Assembly: GCA_032622095.1 (NCBI GenBank)
Contig: CP136062.1
Location: 165,128,590-165,192,589, forward strand
Direction of reading: 5' to 3'
From: Siphonodentalium dalli
Lineage: Eukaryota; Mollusca; Scaphopoda; Gadilida; Siphonodentaliidae
DNA length: 64,000 bases
Shown: positions 36,401-51,400 of the stretch, piece after piece
Numbering within the stretch: position 1 is the stretch's first letter
How the letters are laid out: each line of letters starts with the position of its first letter
The notes under the pieces: generated by a model
The model's database searches: none
Seen by the model: the letters and a program-made list of their open reading frames with translations, nothing else
What the model was told of the DNA's origin: nothing
Position numbers and translations under genes: made by a program

Positions 36401-39400
36401 GTTCGCAAACCAGGTCCGGCCGGATATTTTCAGCAGAGTTATTGGACTTTGTTTATTTATTTTTTTCTGAAAATGGACGACGTCACAGGGCTAATTTCCA
36501 CGAATGTCAACGGATTTAAAAGAATTTTGGAATATTCGTTCCCATGACCAGTACCTAAAATGAGTTCGCAAGCCAGGCTTTTTGACAAAATCCCACCTCT
36601 TGTTTAGCACATACTGAGAACGCAAACATTATTGAGAATGCACTTCCCCAACTGCACAATTCGGCGGGGGATACCGCCGTCTGCGACTGCTTGTTTTTCC
36701 TGAAAACCCCTCCAGATGAGTAATAGACCATTCCAATGTATATTTTTAGAACTGAATCGTCGTTTATTGAACTTATTATCTGAACATTTGGTCGTTTGTT
36801 GAACTTATTATCTGAATATTTCCTAAGGGAACTACTCATTAATGACTACATTGTATATAGTAAAGAAAGGGATATGGAAATTATAATGCTGGCATTTTAT
36901 AAATAAACGTTTGTCTTAGTCACGAATGAGATAATTTTCGGTATCCACTCAAAAGCACTAGATATCAAGCCTTGAAATCGTGTGTCTGTCATTTGCAGAA
37001 TGAGGTCCCCAGAGGGTGAATTTAGTTATGGTATCCTGTATAGCGGGCTAGCATCACCAAATTCACCATCTGGGAACCTCATTCTGCTTAGGCCTCAACT
37101 GCTATGGGAGACCAAGGATCAGATTGAAGTTCCCCAGTTGAATTTGGTGATGCATTTTACCTTCTGCAAATTGGGGGTTATAGAAACCGAACAGAAGGGG
37201 AAAAAGTAACTTAAAACAATGTTAATTTGAGACTATATATACTTCTCAAAAGATGAGGCCTAAGCAGAATGAGTTTCCCAGCAGGTGAATTTAATGATTT
37301 TAGCCCTCTATGCGGGATGGCATCACTAAATTCATCCTCTGGGGACCTCATTCTGCAAATGGCAGACACACTATTTCAAGCTTGCCAGATATTCTCTATT
37401 TGTTCCTGCATAAGCTGCCATGATTGGCTCATCCTATCTTTCGAAAACAGTTAAACAGTAAAGTTAATCTCTGATATTCATAGACATTGTGCAACATGTT
37501 CATGCATTGCATCACACCCAAATACAACAATAAATGAGGCTGGGGACTAAAATTGCTTTCATTTTATTTGTTATGAAATGACATTTTTTTATTTTCATTT
37601 TAGGATGATGTTGTCAAAATCAGCAATAACATTAATGAACAAAGCAAGAACAAAATAGAGGTAAGTATGTCTGGAGGGGTCAGGTTACTATGTTTTCAGA
37701 TGTTTGCAGCTTTTGACCAGGAACCAGTCTATTCAACAAGAGACGTTGAGTTCACGCAAATAAACAGACACCAGAGTCACAAAAACAATGACAGACGACA
37801 GCTGGATAGAAATTTTCATTCACTAAGCAGTTATATCAACTTTGAGATGAAAATCGTTCATTAAAATGTAATTGTAATTCCATGAACTAGAAATTTAGAC
37901 AGATGTTATGAGTGTGGTCACATTTCGAGCGATAGACTGGTCCTTGTCTTTGTTCACTGAAAAGTTGAAAACGTATTAACCTGACTCTTTCTGCATCAAT
38001 GTGGCTAATCTTCTTTATCCCTTTCATGACCATAATGGCCATACAGGCTATGTTATATAGAACACCTCGTCACTCGGTAAGGAGTGTCTAGCTAGAAATT
38101 TCAGGCATGTTATTTCATGTAGGCATTGAATTTTCAACTGCTAAAATTTCTCGAAATCTAATTCCATTCTCGGGTGGTATGTTGTAATGCCTATCACCGC
38201 AAAACCTAAACTAATATAGTAATTTACATGTAAATGTAGTCCTTCGACCTTCAGTAACAATCTCAACCTATTATATTGCCAAATCTCTGATTAGGCATAC
38301 CATGCATACCAATCAGTCATTAAATTCATTATACTCCACTAAATCCGAAATATGGCGCATAAATAATTTAATACAATTGCCGAAATCTAAGGTAAAAACT
38401 CCAAAGATATTGGTTAAATTATTGCAGAAGGAGCTCATTGTCGGTATGTATTGTTTCGTCAACAATTGGAAAAGCAATATGGTACTTCCAGTCCATTAAG
38501 TTGACAAAAGGTTTTAAGATGTCACGCCATCCGTGCAGCCAAGGAGCAGCCAGATAGGGCCGACCACTTGGTACAACTCAGGTGTCTTGATCCAATTTTG
38601 GGTTAATCCATTCTGATCAGAGGTGATGCTTTAGACTCAGCCATATTTTGAGACTTGTCTCCACCTCTGCAGTATGGTATCTTTTTCAATATCAGACATG
38701 TCTCCACGACTTCAGTACAGTGTGTTTTTCTTTTTCAGACTTGTCTCCATGACTTCAGTACCGTTTCTACTAGATTCAAGGATACACTGAAGTCCGGCTT
38801 TGAGTTACTGAGCAAGCAAGTGGTGAAGCCTCGTATCAAACCACTCATCGAAGCTTTTCTCTCCACCAGTCATAATATCACAGAGGTAAAGCCATGATTT
38901 AACTTAGCGCTGACATAGGCTAATCTCATTTTATTGTATGCCTAAACAAAAGTTTCTTAGTTAATTTAAGGATATCGGATTCAAGAACATTGTGCTCTGT
39001 GTATAATAAATTCTAATACACTAGCTGCCAATATACTGCCTGAAACATCAAAGATTTGTGGCAATTATCGATAAATTGTCGCAAAGTGTAGTCCGGTTCA
39101 AAGGTACTGGAACATGCTCAAACATTCGATATTCTTATGTGTCAACTTTAATAGCTGATTTCAGTTACCTGGTTGCTACATAAGTGCCACCGCAGACGCT
39201 GCGATTAAAATCATAAGTGGGGAAAATCGTAGGTGGAGCATCCACGACAATATCGCAGCAATATCGTCGCGATCAAGCAATGTTCAATTTTCACCAAGAA
39301 AGTCGTGGCATGACCTTGGCAACGCGCGTGAACGTAGATTGTCACATGACCATGGTCTCACAATTTACATGCTAGCATGTGCTCAATCACCTGGGATAAA

Positions 39401-42400
39401 ATCGTAGCTGCAGACATCGCAGCACCGTAGCGTTTGCGGGCAAGCCACTTTTCCCCACTTACAATTTTAATCGCAGCGTCTGTGGTGGCACTAAACAAAA
39501 ACAATGGCATCACTTTTGCGGAACGATTTCTTTTTGGATGGTTAACGGAGGAAAATTTAGACTTGTTGTTTATTTTGTTATTGAGATTGAAATCAGTTTA
39601 ATGAACTGAAACTGAATTTAAAGATAAATATTGTCAATTAAATTGTGAATTCTCACCAAGTCAGTGGGTGACCCAATTTTAATGCCTGCTGAAATTGAAA
39701 ACCATAATTGGCCAATAAAATTGACTTGACAACGGGGGAGAATCAATAGAAAAACCTGTTATAAATGTTAATATATGGTACTTATCCTTGTATATCATTG
39801 TCTCGATATCATGTGACAAAATCCCCCCCCCCCCAGTAGGACATCATAAGCTTAAGTGTATTTTTTATCTTTTACTTAATACAGGAGGACTTTGATATGT
39901 TTGAGGCAAATGACCCATGGGTGCAAAATGTTATTGTCAATCTGGATAACATGCTGGTAACATTCAAGGTGAGTATAAATACAATGCTGTACATAATTTT
40001 TTTTGCGAACGATCGGTCTGTCAATCTTTTTTCATAACGTTACCCAATTGACCTATTGTTATATTTGCAAATTTTTATATTCAGCAATTGGAAGCCACAG
40101 GAAGATGACTTAATAGGTCACATCATCTACATATGGCATCTCATTGTGTAAAAAACATTGTGTAATGTGCTCTTATATGTTCATTTGCTATAAAATAACA
40201 AAATTTGGATTCTGATTGTTAAAACAGAATCATCTGATTAGAAATAAAATATTGTTTTGCTGCAATCAGTGCAATGCCGGGTTGTTTCAAATCTTATGTG
40301 GGGCAGTCAAGCTTGCAAATAGTGTGTCTGTAATTTTCAGAATGAGGTCCCCAGAGGGTGAATTTAGTGATGCTATCACACACAGTGGACTAGCATCACC
40401 AAATTCACCCTCTGTGGACCTCATTCTGCTTAGACCTCGTCTTCCGGGAAGTATTGATGGTCACAAATTAACATTGTTTTCAGTTACTCTTTCCCTTCTG
40501 TGAAGTTTCTATATCCCCTAATTTGCAGAAGATAAAATGCTTAATCGAGGTGACTAATGGGTTTACATCACCAACTTCAACTAGAATGCACTCAGAGAGA
40601 TGCCAACGTGCGCAAAAATGTAATAAACAATAATTTAAAAAAAAAATTAACTGTATTTTACTTAATTTATTTAATTTAATTTAATGCTAGCAAAAAAAGA
40701 CAATTACCATTTCTCATTTCATCACAGATAAAAGGCAAATTACTATATTAATCATTTAAGTAATTAAAACCAATTCCATGTTGCCGAAAGGATGAATCTT
40801 TAATATCGATTACATTTTTTTCAGCGGCATATTTTCATTTTCATTTTCCGATAGTCAAAGTTGACCAAAGGAGCAATTATAAGAAATAATTAATACTATT
40901 TGTGTAAATATTGATAGCAGCCAATATGCAACAATAAATATCAATAATTAATCAATAATTAATCAATAATTAATCAATAATGATCATTTTATGTAATAAT
41001 AAACTCTTCAAACGGTGTTTGTGTCAACAAATGCGTTTTGTTTTGTGTTACGTCATTCGTCGTATTTGACCCGGAACTCGGCTGAAAGTTAGGCTATTCA
41101 GCCTATTGCGTCGAATTATGAAATCGCGTTTTGAATGTCTCTCTTTTCCCGCACGATAAAAAGAGGTCTTCGCACGAACCAAAAATGATAAAACTTCCCA
41201 ATTATAAGTAAAAATACCCAAAATGAAGGAGTCTATGTAGGTCCCGAAGGAGTCTATAGACTCTTTGATGTAGAGTTCTGATGGAGAAAATGTAGGTCGA
41301 TCTATTTTTGTCATAACTCTGACGTATTTTGACCTGGGAGAAAAAATTGAAATCGAGGCTCACTACGAGCATGCCAGTTTTAAATATAGAAACAGGGAAT
41401 CCTGACAAATGGCGATATCGGCGACAAACAAATAATCGAAAACAACACATAAAATAAACATAGCAAAAACGCGGAACGGTAAAAATGTCAGAACGCCACG
41501 AGGTTTTACGTCGTTTTTTGTGACGTCATGGAGTGTGACACCAACCTACGAATCTGTCTGTTCGCCATACTGTTGCGCGAGCGCACGTAACTAGGGTACT
41601 TCAATATCATCCTAGGGCTCCCATAGCAGTTGAGGACTAAGCAGATTGAGGTTTTCAGAGAGTGAATTTGGTGACGCTAACTCACCGTACGGGATAGCTT
41701 CACCAAATTCACCCTCTGCTCATTCTGCAAATGACAGACACACTATTAGCATGCTTGGGGGCATGAAGACTATATTGACTGATAGCCCTACAGGGTTCGT
41801 ACGGGTGCTTGAATATCTTGAAATATCTTGAATTTGGTTTTGGGTTTTTCAAGCCCTTGAAAGTCATTGAATTTTCCCTTAAACACCCTAAGGTGCTTGA
41901 AAGTGCTTGAATTTAGTCATCAAATGTTGTCTTATTGACACACGCTTGCCGTCTTATACGCAGTATCAAGAAGCGTCAAAATTTTCAAGCGGCATCATAT
42001 GATTGCCAGGTAGTCTGTTCGTTTCGCTATTCGTGCCGGTATTCGGCGATTTGTATTGACTCATTCTAAAAATATAACAATGGCGGCGCCCATGCTTCGA
42101 AATTATCGCTACTCTTTCGTTAAAATAACAATGGGAAAGTGTGTGTTCAACACTGCGTGGTTATAGCACGAAACTTATTCTGGTTGGTTGCAACAAACGA
42201 ACAACAATAGGAAGGCAATGTGCGTGCTTTGTTGCAAAGAAATATATATTTCTGGGATGGGAGAATCAGCTTTGAAAAGTCATGTGAAGTCGACAAAACA
42301 CGCTGCGAAAGTTCGACAGCTATCTGTCGTGATGGTGAATAACTTTTTCGCAAGGAATCAGACAAGAACGAGTGCCCCATCGAACACAAATACTATGTCA

Positions 42401-45400
42401 CCTGTAAATATCACATGACCACCAGCATCCAGTTCAAATTCAAGTACCGGTATATACCTAGAAGCTGATTGAATAATATTCATATATGTATCATTGTACC
42501 GGTATGAAGAAACTATGGATAAGTTGGATAAGACTGACACATGGGTGCACCTATAAGACTATATGAATAAAGGCTTAGAAATTAATGTCTGAAAACTTGA
42601 GTGTTCATCTGATAGAAGTTATATAATACAAGGTACCAGTACAGGTATATTTCTTCTTCTCTTTACTTCATAAAGGTTTATATCAAGTTATCTATGGAAT
42701 ATTCATCTGTTAGGATCATATTTTCTTTCCGCTATTTATGACCCTGTCTTTAGTACATAAATATGAAAGTTCATTAATTGGATGGGTATACTAGTTAATA
42801 TTAAAACTAGTATACCCATCCAATTAATGAAATACAGGTAATAGTAGGGATTGTGTTATTTTATTCTTCATTCGAACAAAGCACAAGCCATGCATCAGAT
42901 CATTTTGTTGGAGACTGGATACCCTATTTATATAATCGGTTCTAGTAGTCTGTGAGGTGCTTGAAAATATTTGAACAAGTGCTTGAAAAGTGCTTGAATT
43001 TGGTTTGAAATTCATAGTGGGAACCCTGCCCTAAATGATATTCAAAATCGCATTCAATCTTACCTGGATTAAGTATAAGAGTACTGTAACGTTGGATTCT
43101 ATCTTCAAGTCACTGAGCAATGGTTCCTTCAAGGAAATTCTTTCAGAATCTTAGTAACAAACACACAGTATAAAGATCTGCTGTACATCCAAGAAGGCAT
43201 CTCTTAGGTCCCATCAAATTCCTTGTGAAAGTGCTTGCAGTTAACCCTTCCATGACTTGAGCTTCCTGAAATTTTGCAAAAACCCTGTGCCAATGCATTC
43301 TCATATATATGTGAGTCTCCACGCATACTGTTATATAAGAGAATGCATTGGCCTAACAATATTTACCTTGACCTTGTAAGCCAGGCATTCTCTTCTATAT
43401 GCGAGGCTACCCATAAGAGAATGCAATGGCACAGGATCTTTAGTGCTGCACCAGTGCAGCGCCCGTCATGAAAGGGCTAATCCCACTATGATGATGTAAT
43501 TTTACAGCTTGTTTGCTCTGTATTTATATGGGGTGTTGTCGAAAGTTCGGTTCATCCAAATTTTCCATGAAATTTGTGCTGTTTGTGGAAACCCTGTCTT
43601 TAAAGACATATGTGACCCACAGTATCAAATCCAGTCGTAAGGCGGGATTTTTTATACCCTGTGCCAATGCATTCTCTTATATATGCGAGTCGACCATAGG
43701 TCGCCTCGCATATATAAGAGAATGCATTGGCCTAACAATTTTTTATCATTTTTTTTAAATAAATGTTTCTGACAATTTTTAGGACATAAAATAAAAAACA
43801 TCCATTACCCTGCAGGGAGCCCCACACATATATAGAAGCATATAGAAGAGTGTCGTCTGCTCATGTTTGTCTGGGGCTCTGTATGGGTGAAATTATAAAA
43901 TTGTTAAAGAATACAAGAAAAAATTATTAAAATTGTAAAAAATTGTTAGGCCAATGCATTCTCTTATATATGCGAGGCGACCTATGGTCGACTCGCATAT
44001 ATAAGAGGATGCATTGGCACAGGGTAAAAAAAATCCCGACTTACGACTCGATTTGATATGGCGGGTCACATATTATGGACTTGTTCGAGTGCGATAAACT
44101 TATAAGTTAGTTTTCAGGCTATATGCCAACCTGGGGAATGTAGCATTCTACTAACATCACCGAAATATTCAAAGAAAACGATCATACCACTCCATAGAAA
44201 ACATTGTCAGAACTACGCTCAATTGTAAATATTTACACCTCAGTTTGGGACGCAACAATCGGCGACAAACTAACGCAAACGATTTCGCCATCCAGAGTCA
44301 ATGCATTTTTTAATATATAAGAAAGAAGGTGTGTGCGTTGTCAATTCTGATTAATATTCATGAAAGTAACTACTTTGAGCAAGATTATTCTTCATTTCTA
44401 TATGAACACCATACGGGAGTGTTTCACATCACTTTAATTGTTTCTTGAGTAATGCTGTCACACAAGTCAAATGATAATTGCTTGATTGGATTTTAGATTA
44501 CTACATCTTACCAACTCTCACTATTTATCCCTTTCATGAAGGGAGCTGCGCTGGTGCAGCATGAAATATCCTGTGCCAGTGCATTCTCTTATATATGTGA
44601 GCCTCACATATCTAAGAGAATGAACTGGCTTACAAGGTCAAGGTAAATGTTGTTAGGCCAATGTATTCTCTTATATATGTGAGGCTCCCATTGGGAGACT
44701 CGCATATATAAGAGAATGCATTGGCACAGGGTTTTCGCACAATTTCAGGAAGATCTGGTCATGAAAGGGTTAAACGTGTCTCGGTTTTATTATTTCAGGT
44801 ATCTCTTTCATCCAGCAACTATGAGTCTTATGTTGGACTCATCACAGAAGAGATTGTTGCACATCTACAACAAGCTGTCCTCCAATCTATATTCAACAGG
44901 GTAGGTTACGAGATTGTAATGTACCAAGTGCAAAAATTGTATTGAACAAGAGGCCGATTACAATCGGCAGATGTTTAACCCATGCCTTGGCGATAGCGAT
45001 TAGCTATAACTGATAATTTGTCAAAGATATGATCACAGGAATCCATATATCAGTACCCAACTGTGAAATAAAAAAATTCTTAAGAAGGGGTAAAAGTATT
45101 TGGGTTGGGGAGGATTAGTTTTAAATATCATAACTATGTCCCTATTCACCCAAGGGCCGCTCACTGTGAGATCCAACGGTTTAGTGAATTCGGAGGATAT
45201 TTAAATTGTACTTTAATTACCCCCCATTCTCCCCAGTTGTTATTTGTTTATCAAAATGTCAGACAGATACGATCAGATCTGACCTGTGTAATAAGGAATG
45301 CTTATATTGTTAGGTACATGCAAGATTAAGTGGTTTTCAAAAATATATGAAGTTTATACAATACAAAAGTGTTTATATAATGTTATACAGACATAATATG

Positions 45401-48400
45401 ATGAGGATGCTGGCCCATATGACCCCTAAATCGAAACAGATTACCATAGTTCATATAAAAGAAAGTATGTAGCCCTCAGTCAATGGTTTCACACATTACA
45501 ATGTTTTACAAGTAGCATTCCTTATTACACAGGTCAGTTTTACAAGTAGCTTGGACACTAAAATCCATAGCCTTCAATGTTAATCTTCTAAGCGCTCTGT
45601 GGCCCCTAAAATTCAATCAACCATGACAATATGAATAAATGGGAAAATAAGGTTCCTGGAAATATTAACAACTTCTTTCATTTTGATTTTCAAAACAAGG
45701 CATCACTTACAATAATCATGTAGATTTATCTGCCTGTTACCTATTGCATAGATAAATCATATTGGCTATCATTATTTTAATTTCACATTGAATCATGGGC
45801 CTGAAGGGTTAATATATTTTTCAAAAGTCAATCAATCAGTCAATACCGAAATCAATAGAAGTGAATAGTGTGCAAAGATAACCATAGATAAGAGATATGA
45901 GGAAGAGTCATTGTACATTATAGCATATGTCTATGGGAATCTTGGAAAGGGTTAATTATTTTCTAAGCAGATCAATGGGATATAGAAGACACTTTATATA
46001 TAGGTGAGGGACTCCTTATCACACCCTGTAATGACATTTCAAGAATTGGATAAACAATAGTTTCATGCTGCCATTAATCAACTTTGGCAGATGCCAGCAG
46101 TGTTGTTTATCTTTGACTTCATCTAACCAAAGGCCAGTGCTCTGTACAATATGTCATCACTCAATTAATAACACGATTTCACTTGGAATGCAACATCTAT
46201 AAAATGTAATCTCATATACTCTGGATATTGGTAATTTATTGATATTATTGCATGCAACTATTGCAATAAAATCTTCATATTTGCAAAACAGGACACCGCA
46301 CCTAATTAATGGTACAAACTGATACAAATGAAAGTGTCAATGACAATTGTTTTATTAATAATTTTTTTTTTTATTATTATAAAAGTAAAAAAAAACATTT
46401 TTAATAGTTTTTTAGCTCAACTTACTTTATAAGTTTGAGCTATTGCCATGGGTTGGCGTCTGTCGTCCGTGTGTGCGTGTGTCCATCAACAATTTCCTTT
46501 GGCGCGGGCTACAGGTCGTATCTTTTTATGAAATTTGTCATGAATGTTGACATTGACATGTAGATGGGAACGAGTCATTTTGGGGTCATTCGGCCAAAAA
46601 ACATGGCTGCTGGTGGCCATCTTAGATTTCAAAATTAAATCCATTGGCGCGGGCTACAGGCCGTACTGTTTGTGTGATCATCATAAAATTTGTCATGAAT
46701 GTTGACATTTACATGTAGTTGGGAACGAGTCATTTTAGGATAATTCGGCCAAAAAACATGGCCACTGGTGGCCTGATCCGATCATCACCAAACATCATAT
46801 GGATCATCGGGGTGACCTCTAGATGGGAACGAGTCATTTGGCCAAAAAACATGGCCGCCGGCAGCCATATTAGATTTTACTCTTTGCATCAATAAATACA
46901 TTTGACACACCCTACATACCACATCCCTGATCTGATCATCACCAAACTTCATATGGATCATCGGGGTGACCTCTTGATGGGAACGAGTCATTTTGGGGTC
47001 ATTCAGCAAAAACATATGGCCACCAATGGCCATTTTGGATTTTACTCTTTGTATGACTAAATATTTCTACAAAATCCATTAGCATGGGTTATAGACCGAT
47101 CTGTTCATTTGATCTTCATGAAATTTGTCATGGATGTTGACATTGACATGTAGATGGGAACGAGTCATTTTGGGGTCATTTGGCAAAAATACATGGCCGC
47201 CGGTGGCCATTTTATAATTTACTCTTTGCATCACTAAATCCTTTGGCACACCCTAGAGACCACATCCCTGATCTGATCATTTTGAAACTTGTCATGAATG
47301 TTGATATTGACATGTAGATAGGAACAAGTCATTTTGGGGTCATTCAGCCAAAAAACATGGCCGCTGGCGGCCCTCTTGGATTTCAAAATTGAATTCGTTG
47401 ACGCGGGCTACAGGTTCTACTTCCACCAATATTAATTTTTTGGTCTCTCTTCACATTTACAACTTGTCTTACTTATACATTTCAATTAGCACCTTTCCTA
47501 ATTCCTTCATTTACTGTCAACCATTAAATTATTCCCCTACCTAAGTTGAGCTACAGTGTCATTGACACTTTCATTTTTGTTAAATTGAGCAAGGAGTTCA
47601 ATCTAAAAAAAAAAATTCAAATTTTTTTCAAAGTTTTTTTTCTCGAAAAAGGGTCATAATTCCTTTAAAATAAATTGGATCAAACCCATTTTCAAACTCA
47701 ATCTGTACTTTGGGCTGAGAAACTCACATACCAAATAGTTCCAATCAGATAAAAATTGTTTGAGTTATGGCAGAATGCGTGAATTCTAAGTCGAAAAAGG
47801 GCCATAACTCTGTAAAAAAAAAGTCTGATGAAACTCATATTTGAACTCGATCTGTATCAGATGGTTCCGATCGGATAGACGAGTGGTCAAACCGGACGTC
47901 GACACTATGTGTACCATGGTATGGGTACACATAAAAATAGATATATGCATTTATCACATAATTAGCCCCTAAATCCGGCCTCATATTTTTTAGTAAGACC
48001 CATGTGTATTATCAGCATGCACAGTGGCATAAGCGGTTAGCGCAATGCTGTTGATGTCAATGCAGGAACTTTATTTTTATGTTAATCAGAATACAATTAT
48101 GATATTCGATTTGTCTTGGGTTATTTACTGTTGACGGTGAGATAAACATGGGTGATAAGGGTGGTTGAACAATTTGTTTTCAACATGAAAAGTCACATTT
48201 AAGATGTAACTGTATTTTTTCTTGAAGGTGTCTTTACATCCTCTTTGGTTGTGATAAGGAAATCAATATTTATTTTTACCCCAGTCGTTTCGAGATTGTT
48301 TTTCTTAAGCAAAAATGTGATTATGTGATAAAATTTATCTCAAATTCGTTGCAATTTTATACAAAATTTATTAACCTTGTCAACTAAAGCTCGGATCAAA

Positions 48401-51400
48401 TTGAATCAAATTTACTCACTCGGTTAATAAATTTTGTATAGAATTGCGACATCATCTATATATATCATCTTCATTTTTAGTTTTAATTCAGATTTGTGTG
48501 TCAATATAATCTAGTGAAGAAATTCACCCTCTGTGGACCTCATTCTGCAAATGACAGACACTATTTCAAGGCTTGCCTACATTGCACATGCTTTTTATGT
48601 TTACCCATACCATAGTATGGTAAACATAATGTCGACGTCCGGATTGACCACTCGTCGTGTGTCCGTCCGTCCGTCCGTCCGTCTGTCTGTCTGTCTGTCC
48701 GTGGACACTTTACGCATGGTGCGATAACTCAAATATTTTATATCTGATCGGAACCAAATTTTGTATATGAGTTTCTCAGACCAAAATACAGATCGAGTTC
48801 AATAATGGGTTTGATCCTTTTTTTTTTTACGGAGTTATGGCCCTTTTTTTCGACTTCGAATTCACGCATGCTGTCATAACTCAAACAATTTTTATCTGAT
48901 CGGAACCAAATTTGGTATGCGAATTTCAGAGCCCAAAATACAGATCGAGTTCGAAAATGGGTTTGATCCGAGTTTTTTTTATGGAGTTATGGCCCTCTTT
49001 CGACTTAGAATTCATGGATGCTACGATAACTAAAAAAAATATTATCTCATGAGAACCAAATTTGGTATGTGAGTTTCTCTATCTAAAATACAATTCGAGT
49101 TCGAATATGGGTTTGATCAGATTATTTTTAATGGAGTTATGGCCCTTTGATATAGAATTCATCCATGCTTCGATAGCTCAACCCGTTATCGTCTGATAGG
49201 AACCAAATTTGGTATGTGAGTTTCTCAACTCAAAATACAGATCAAGTTTGAATATGGGTTAGATCCTGTTTTTTATACCAGAGTTATGGCCCTTTTTAAC
49301 TAAGGATTGAACAGATTCGATATTTTTATGCTTATCATGTAGAACCATAGCAGCTAACCCCTGTGATATCAGTTAGCACTGAGATAGAGAATAGATTAAC
49401 TTGTATTATTGGACATTAGAGTTATTTTTAGCCATCATATTGTCCCTGGCACAGTGGAAGGTGTAATTGGACAGAGAACCATCTGTTGTTTAATGTTTAT
49501 TGTATTTCCATACAGCTCTCTGGTTTAGGATATCAATGCAGTGTTCCAGTGACATACCTGTACCTAATTTTATTGAGTTAAAATTGTTAACCCTTGTCAT
49601 CAATTTTATGCTTTTGTATATTTTTCATATAATCATTCTCCTATTATATCCCTTTCACTTGTATGGATTTTTGTGGTTAAAATGAACCCTTAATTCTCAA
49701 CATTCCTTATACTTAGCAGAAATACCTTTCATCTGATATATCTCATTTTATTGAGATGTATGTAAATTTTGTATGTGAATTTCTCAGCCCAAAATACAGA
49801 TAGATTTCGAATTTGGGTTTGATCCATTTTTTTTATATTTTAAACAGAGTTATGGCTTATGGATTTTCGTGTCAGAACTGAAAATAGCTGATCACTATCG
49901 CCAAGGTATGGGTTAAACATCTGCCGATCGTGATCGGCCTCTCGTTTATTACTTGCGCCAGTCCATGCTGGACGCAAGTAATGTTTTCGGCTCGGATGTC
50001 TGTCCTTCCGTGAATATGTTACGTCATACCGGAAGTACATATTGTAAAAAATGAACACGCGCTAATATGAAATGGTTGCATTAATTGTAATTTAAATCCA
50101 CATATATACTTAATTTGCATTGTTATCTGGTTTTATTTTGGTAATAAATCGTTCATAAATGAACAATATTGAATTATTTCTTTCTGGAAACCGATCAAGA
50201 CGCCATGACGTCACGACGCACATCAGGACGTCACAAGCTACATGGGCGCGCAAAACACCAGACATGATTGCGTCGATGTCCAGACAGCTGAGACTCGTAT
50301 TACACGGACAGGCTAAACCATTCCATCTGCCAACAACTTCGTGTTTGATTATTATAAATATATATACTGCATGTAAAACAAACGTCGGCAACAGTACATG
50401 CCCATTAGAAGCCTATTTTATATATCTTGAAACTCAAGGAAATTAGTTGAGATCAGTCTAAAAGATGCGTGCGGAATCGGGTTTTTTTTCGCAGTGACTG
50501 TGAGGTGCGAACATATTTCTGGAAAGTTCAAAACATTTTCGAAAGATCCTGGTGCATATAAATCATGTCCGGTCAAACAGTCAGGCGCGTGGTTCAATTG
50601 AAAAACAATTGTACTGAAAATGTGAATGTGGAAACATCGATTATTAAAATGCCTTATTAATTAACTGGGAAAACAAGCTTTCTCATTCTCAAACGCAATA
50701 GACATTTTGATATGTTCCCGAAGTCTGTAGATCAGTCGCTAAGGGCATGTTCACATTGACACATTGTTAATCAAAGACTAACCAATGATCCCGTTTCCTT
50801 TATTTAATTGTGTCGGTATTTTGTAATTTATTTTGATGGTTTTTGCCACTGGCATACACACTTGATATCATTCTAGTCAAACTAGTAAGTTAACCCAATT
50901 GGCATATAATATAGCATCGTCGGCAACCAATCGTCTTCACAACCTTCATATGAACGATGTCTATATTGTTATATTAATATGTCAAACAACTCGTACGTAT
51001 TACTAAGACTATCATTAGTGTAACTAGTGTAGATCAAATTGAGATAACAGAGATATTATTTCCGTACACACAACTATTTCAGCGATGGATGAACAGAGAT
51101 TTGATATCTAGATTTTTGTTATCAATCTCTCAAACGAGGGGCCAGCACCCATGGTTCAATCTGTTGTTGGCAAGACACCACACAACATGCCAAATGTGTG
51201 ATGGGCGCAAGTATAGGCAGCTCCAGTGAGTGCATTCTAGTTCTTCTATGCTTTCTCTCTCACAAGCTGTGACAGAAGGAGTTATTTGAAACCTGAACTT
51301 TATTTCATCATTAACGCAGATGATTAACGTATCTAATTTTAGTTGGGAGGTTTGCAGTTTGACAAGGAACTGCGATCATTGGTTGGGTATCTGTCATCTG

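Larger units (their letters stand above)
44945..49946. mobile_element. about 5-kb composite bounded by ~55-bp inverted repeats
   Basis: 44945-45003 (AACAAGAGGCCGATTACAAT..CGGCAGATGTTTAACCCAT..GCCTTGGCGATAG) is inverted at about 49888-49946 (CTATCGCCAAGG.. to ..ATCGGCCTCTCGTT). Between them are AT-rich sequence, a ~160-bp-unit element (46412-47560), a GTATGGGTA-palindrome pair and a ~150-bp array. No transposase ORF is visible. Whether it moved as one unit is inference. Confidence 0.55.

Noticed and set aside
48024-48062. tRNA-like A-box (GTGGCATAAGCGGTTAGCGC)
   Set aside because: No matching B box or cloverleaf; at most a SINE remnant.
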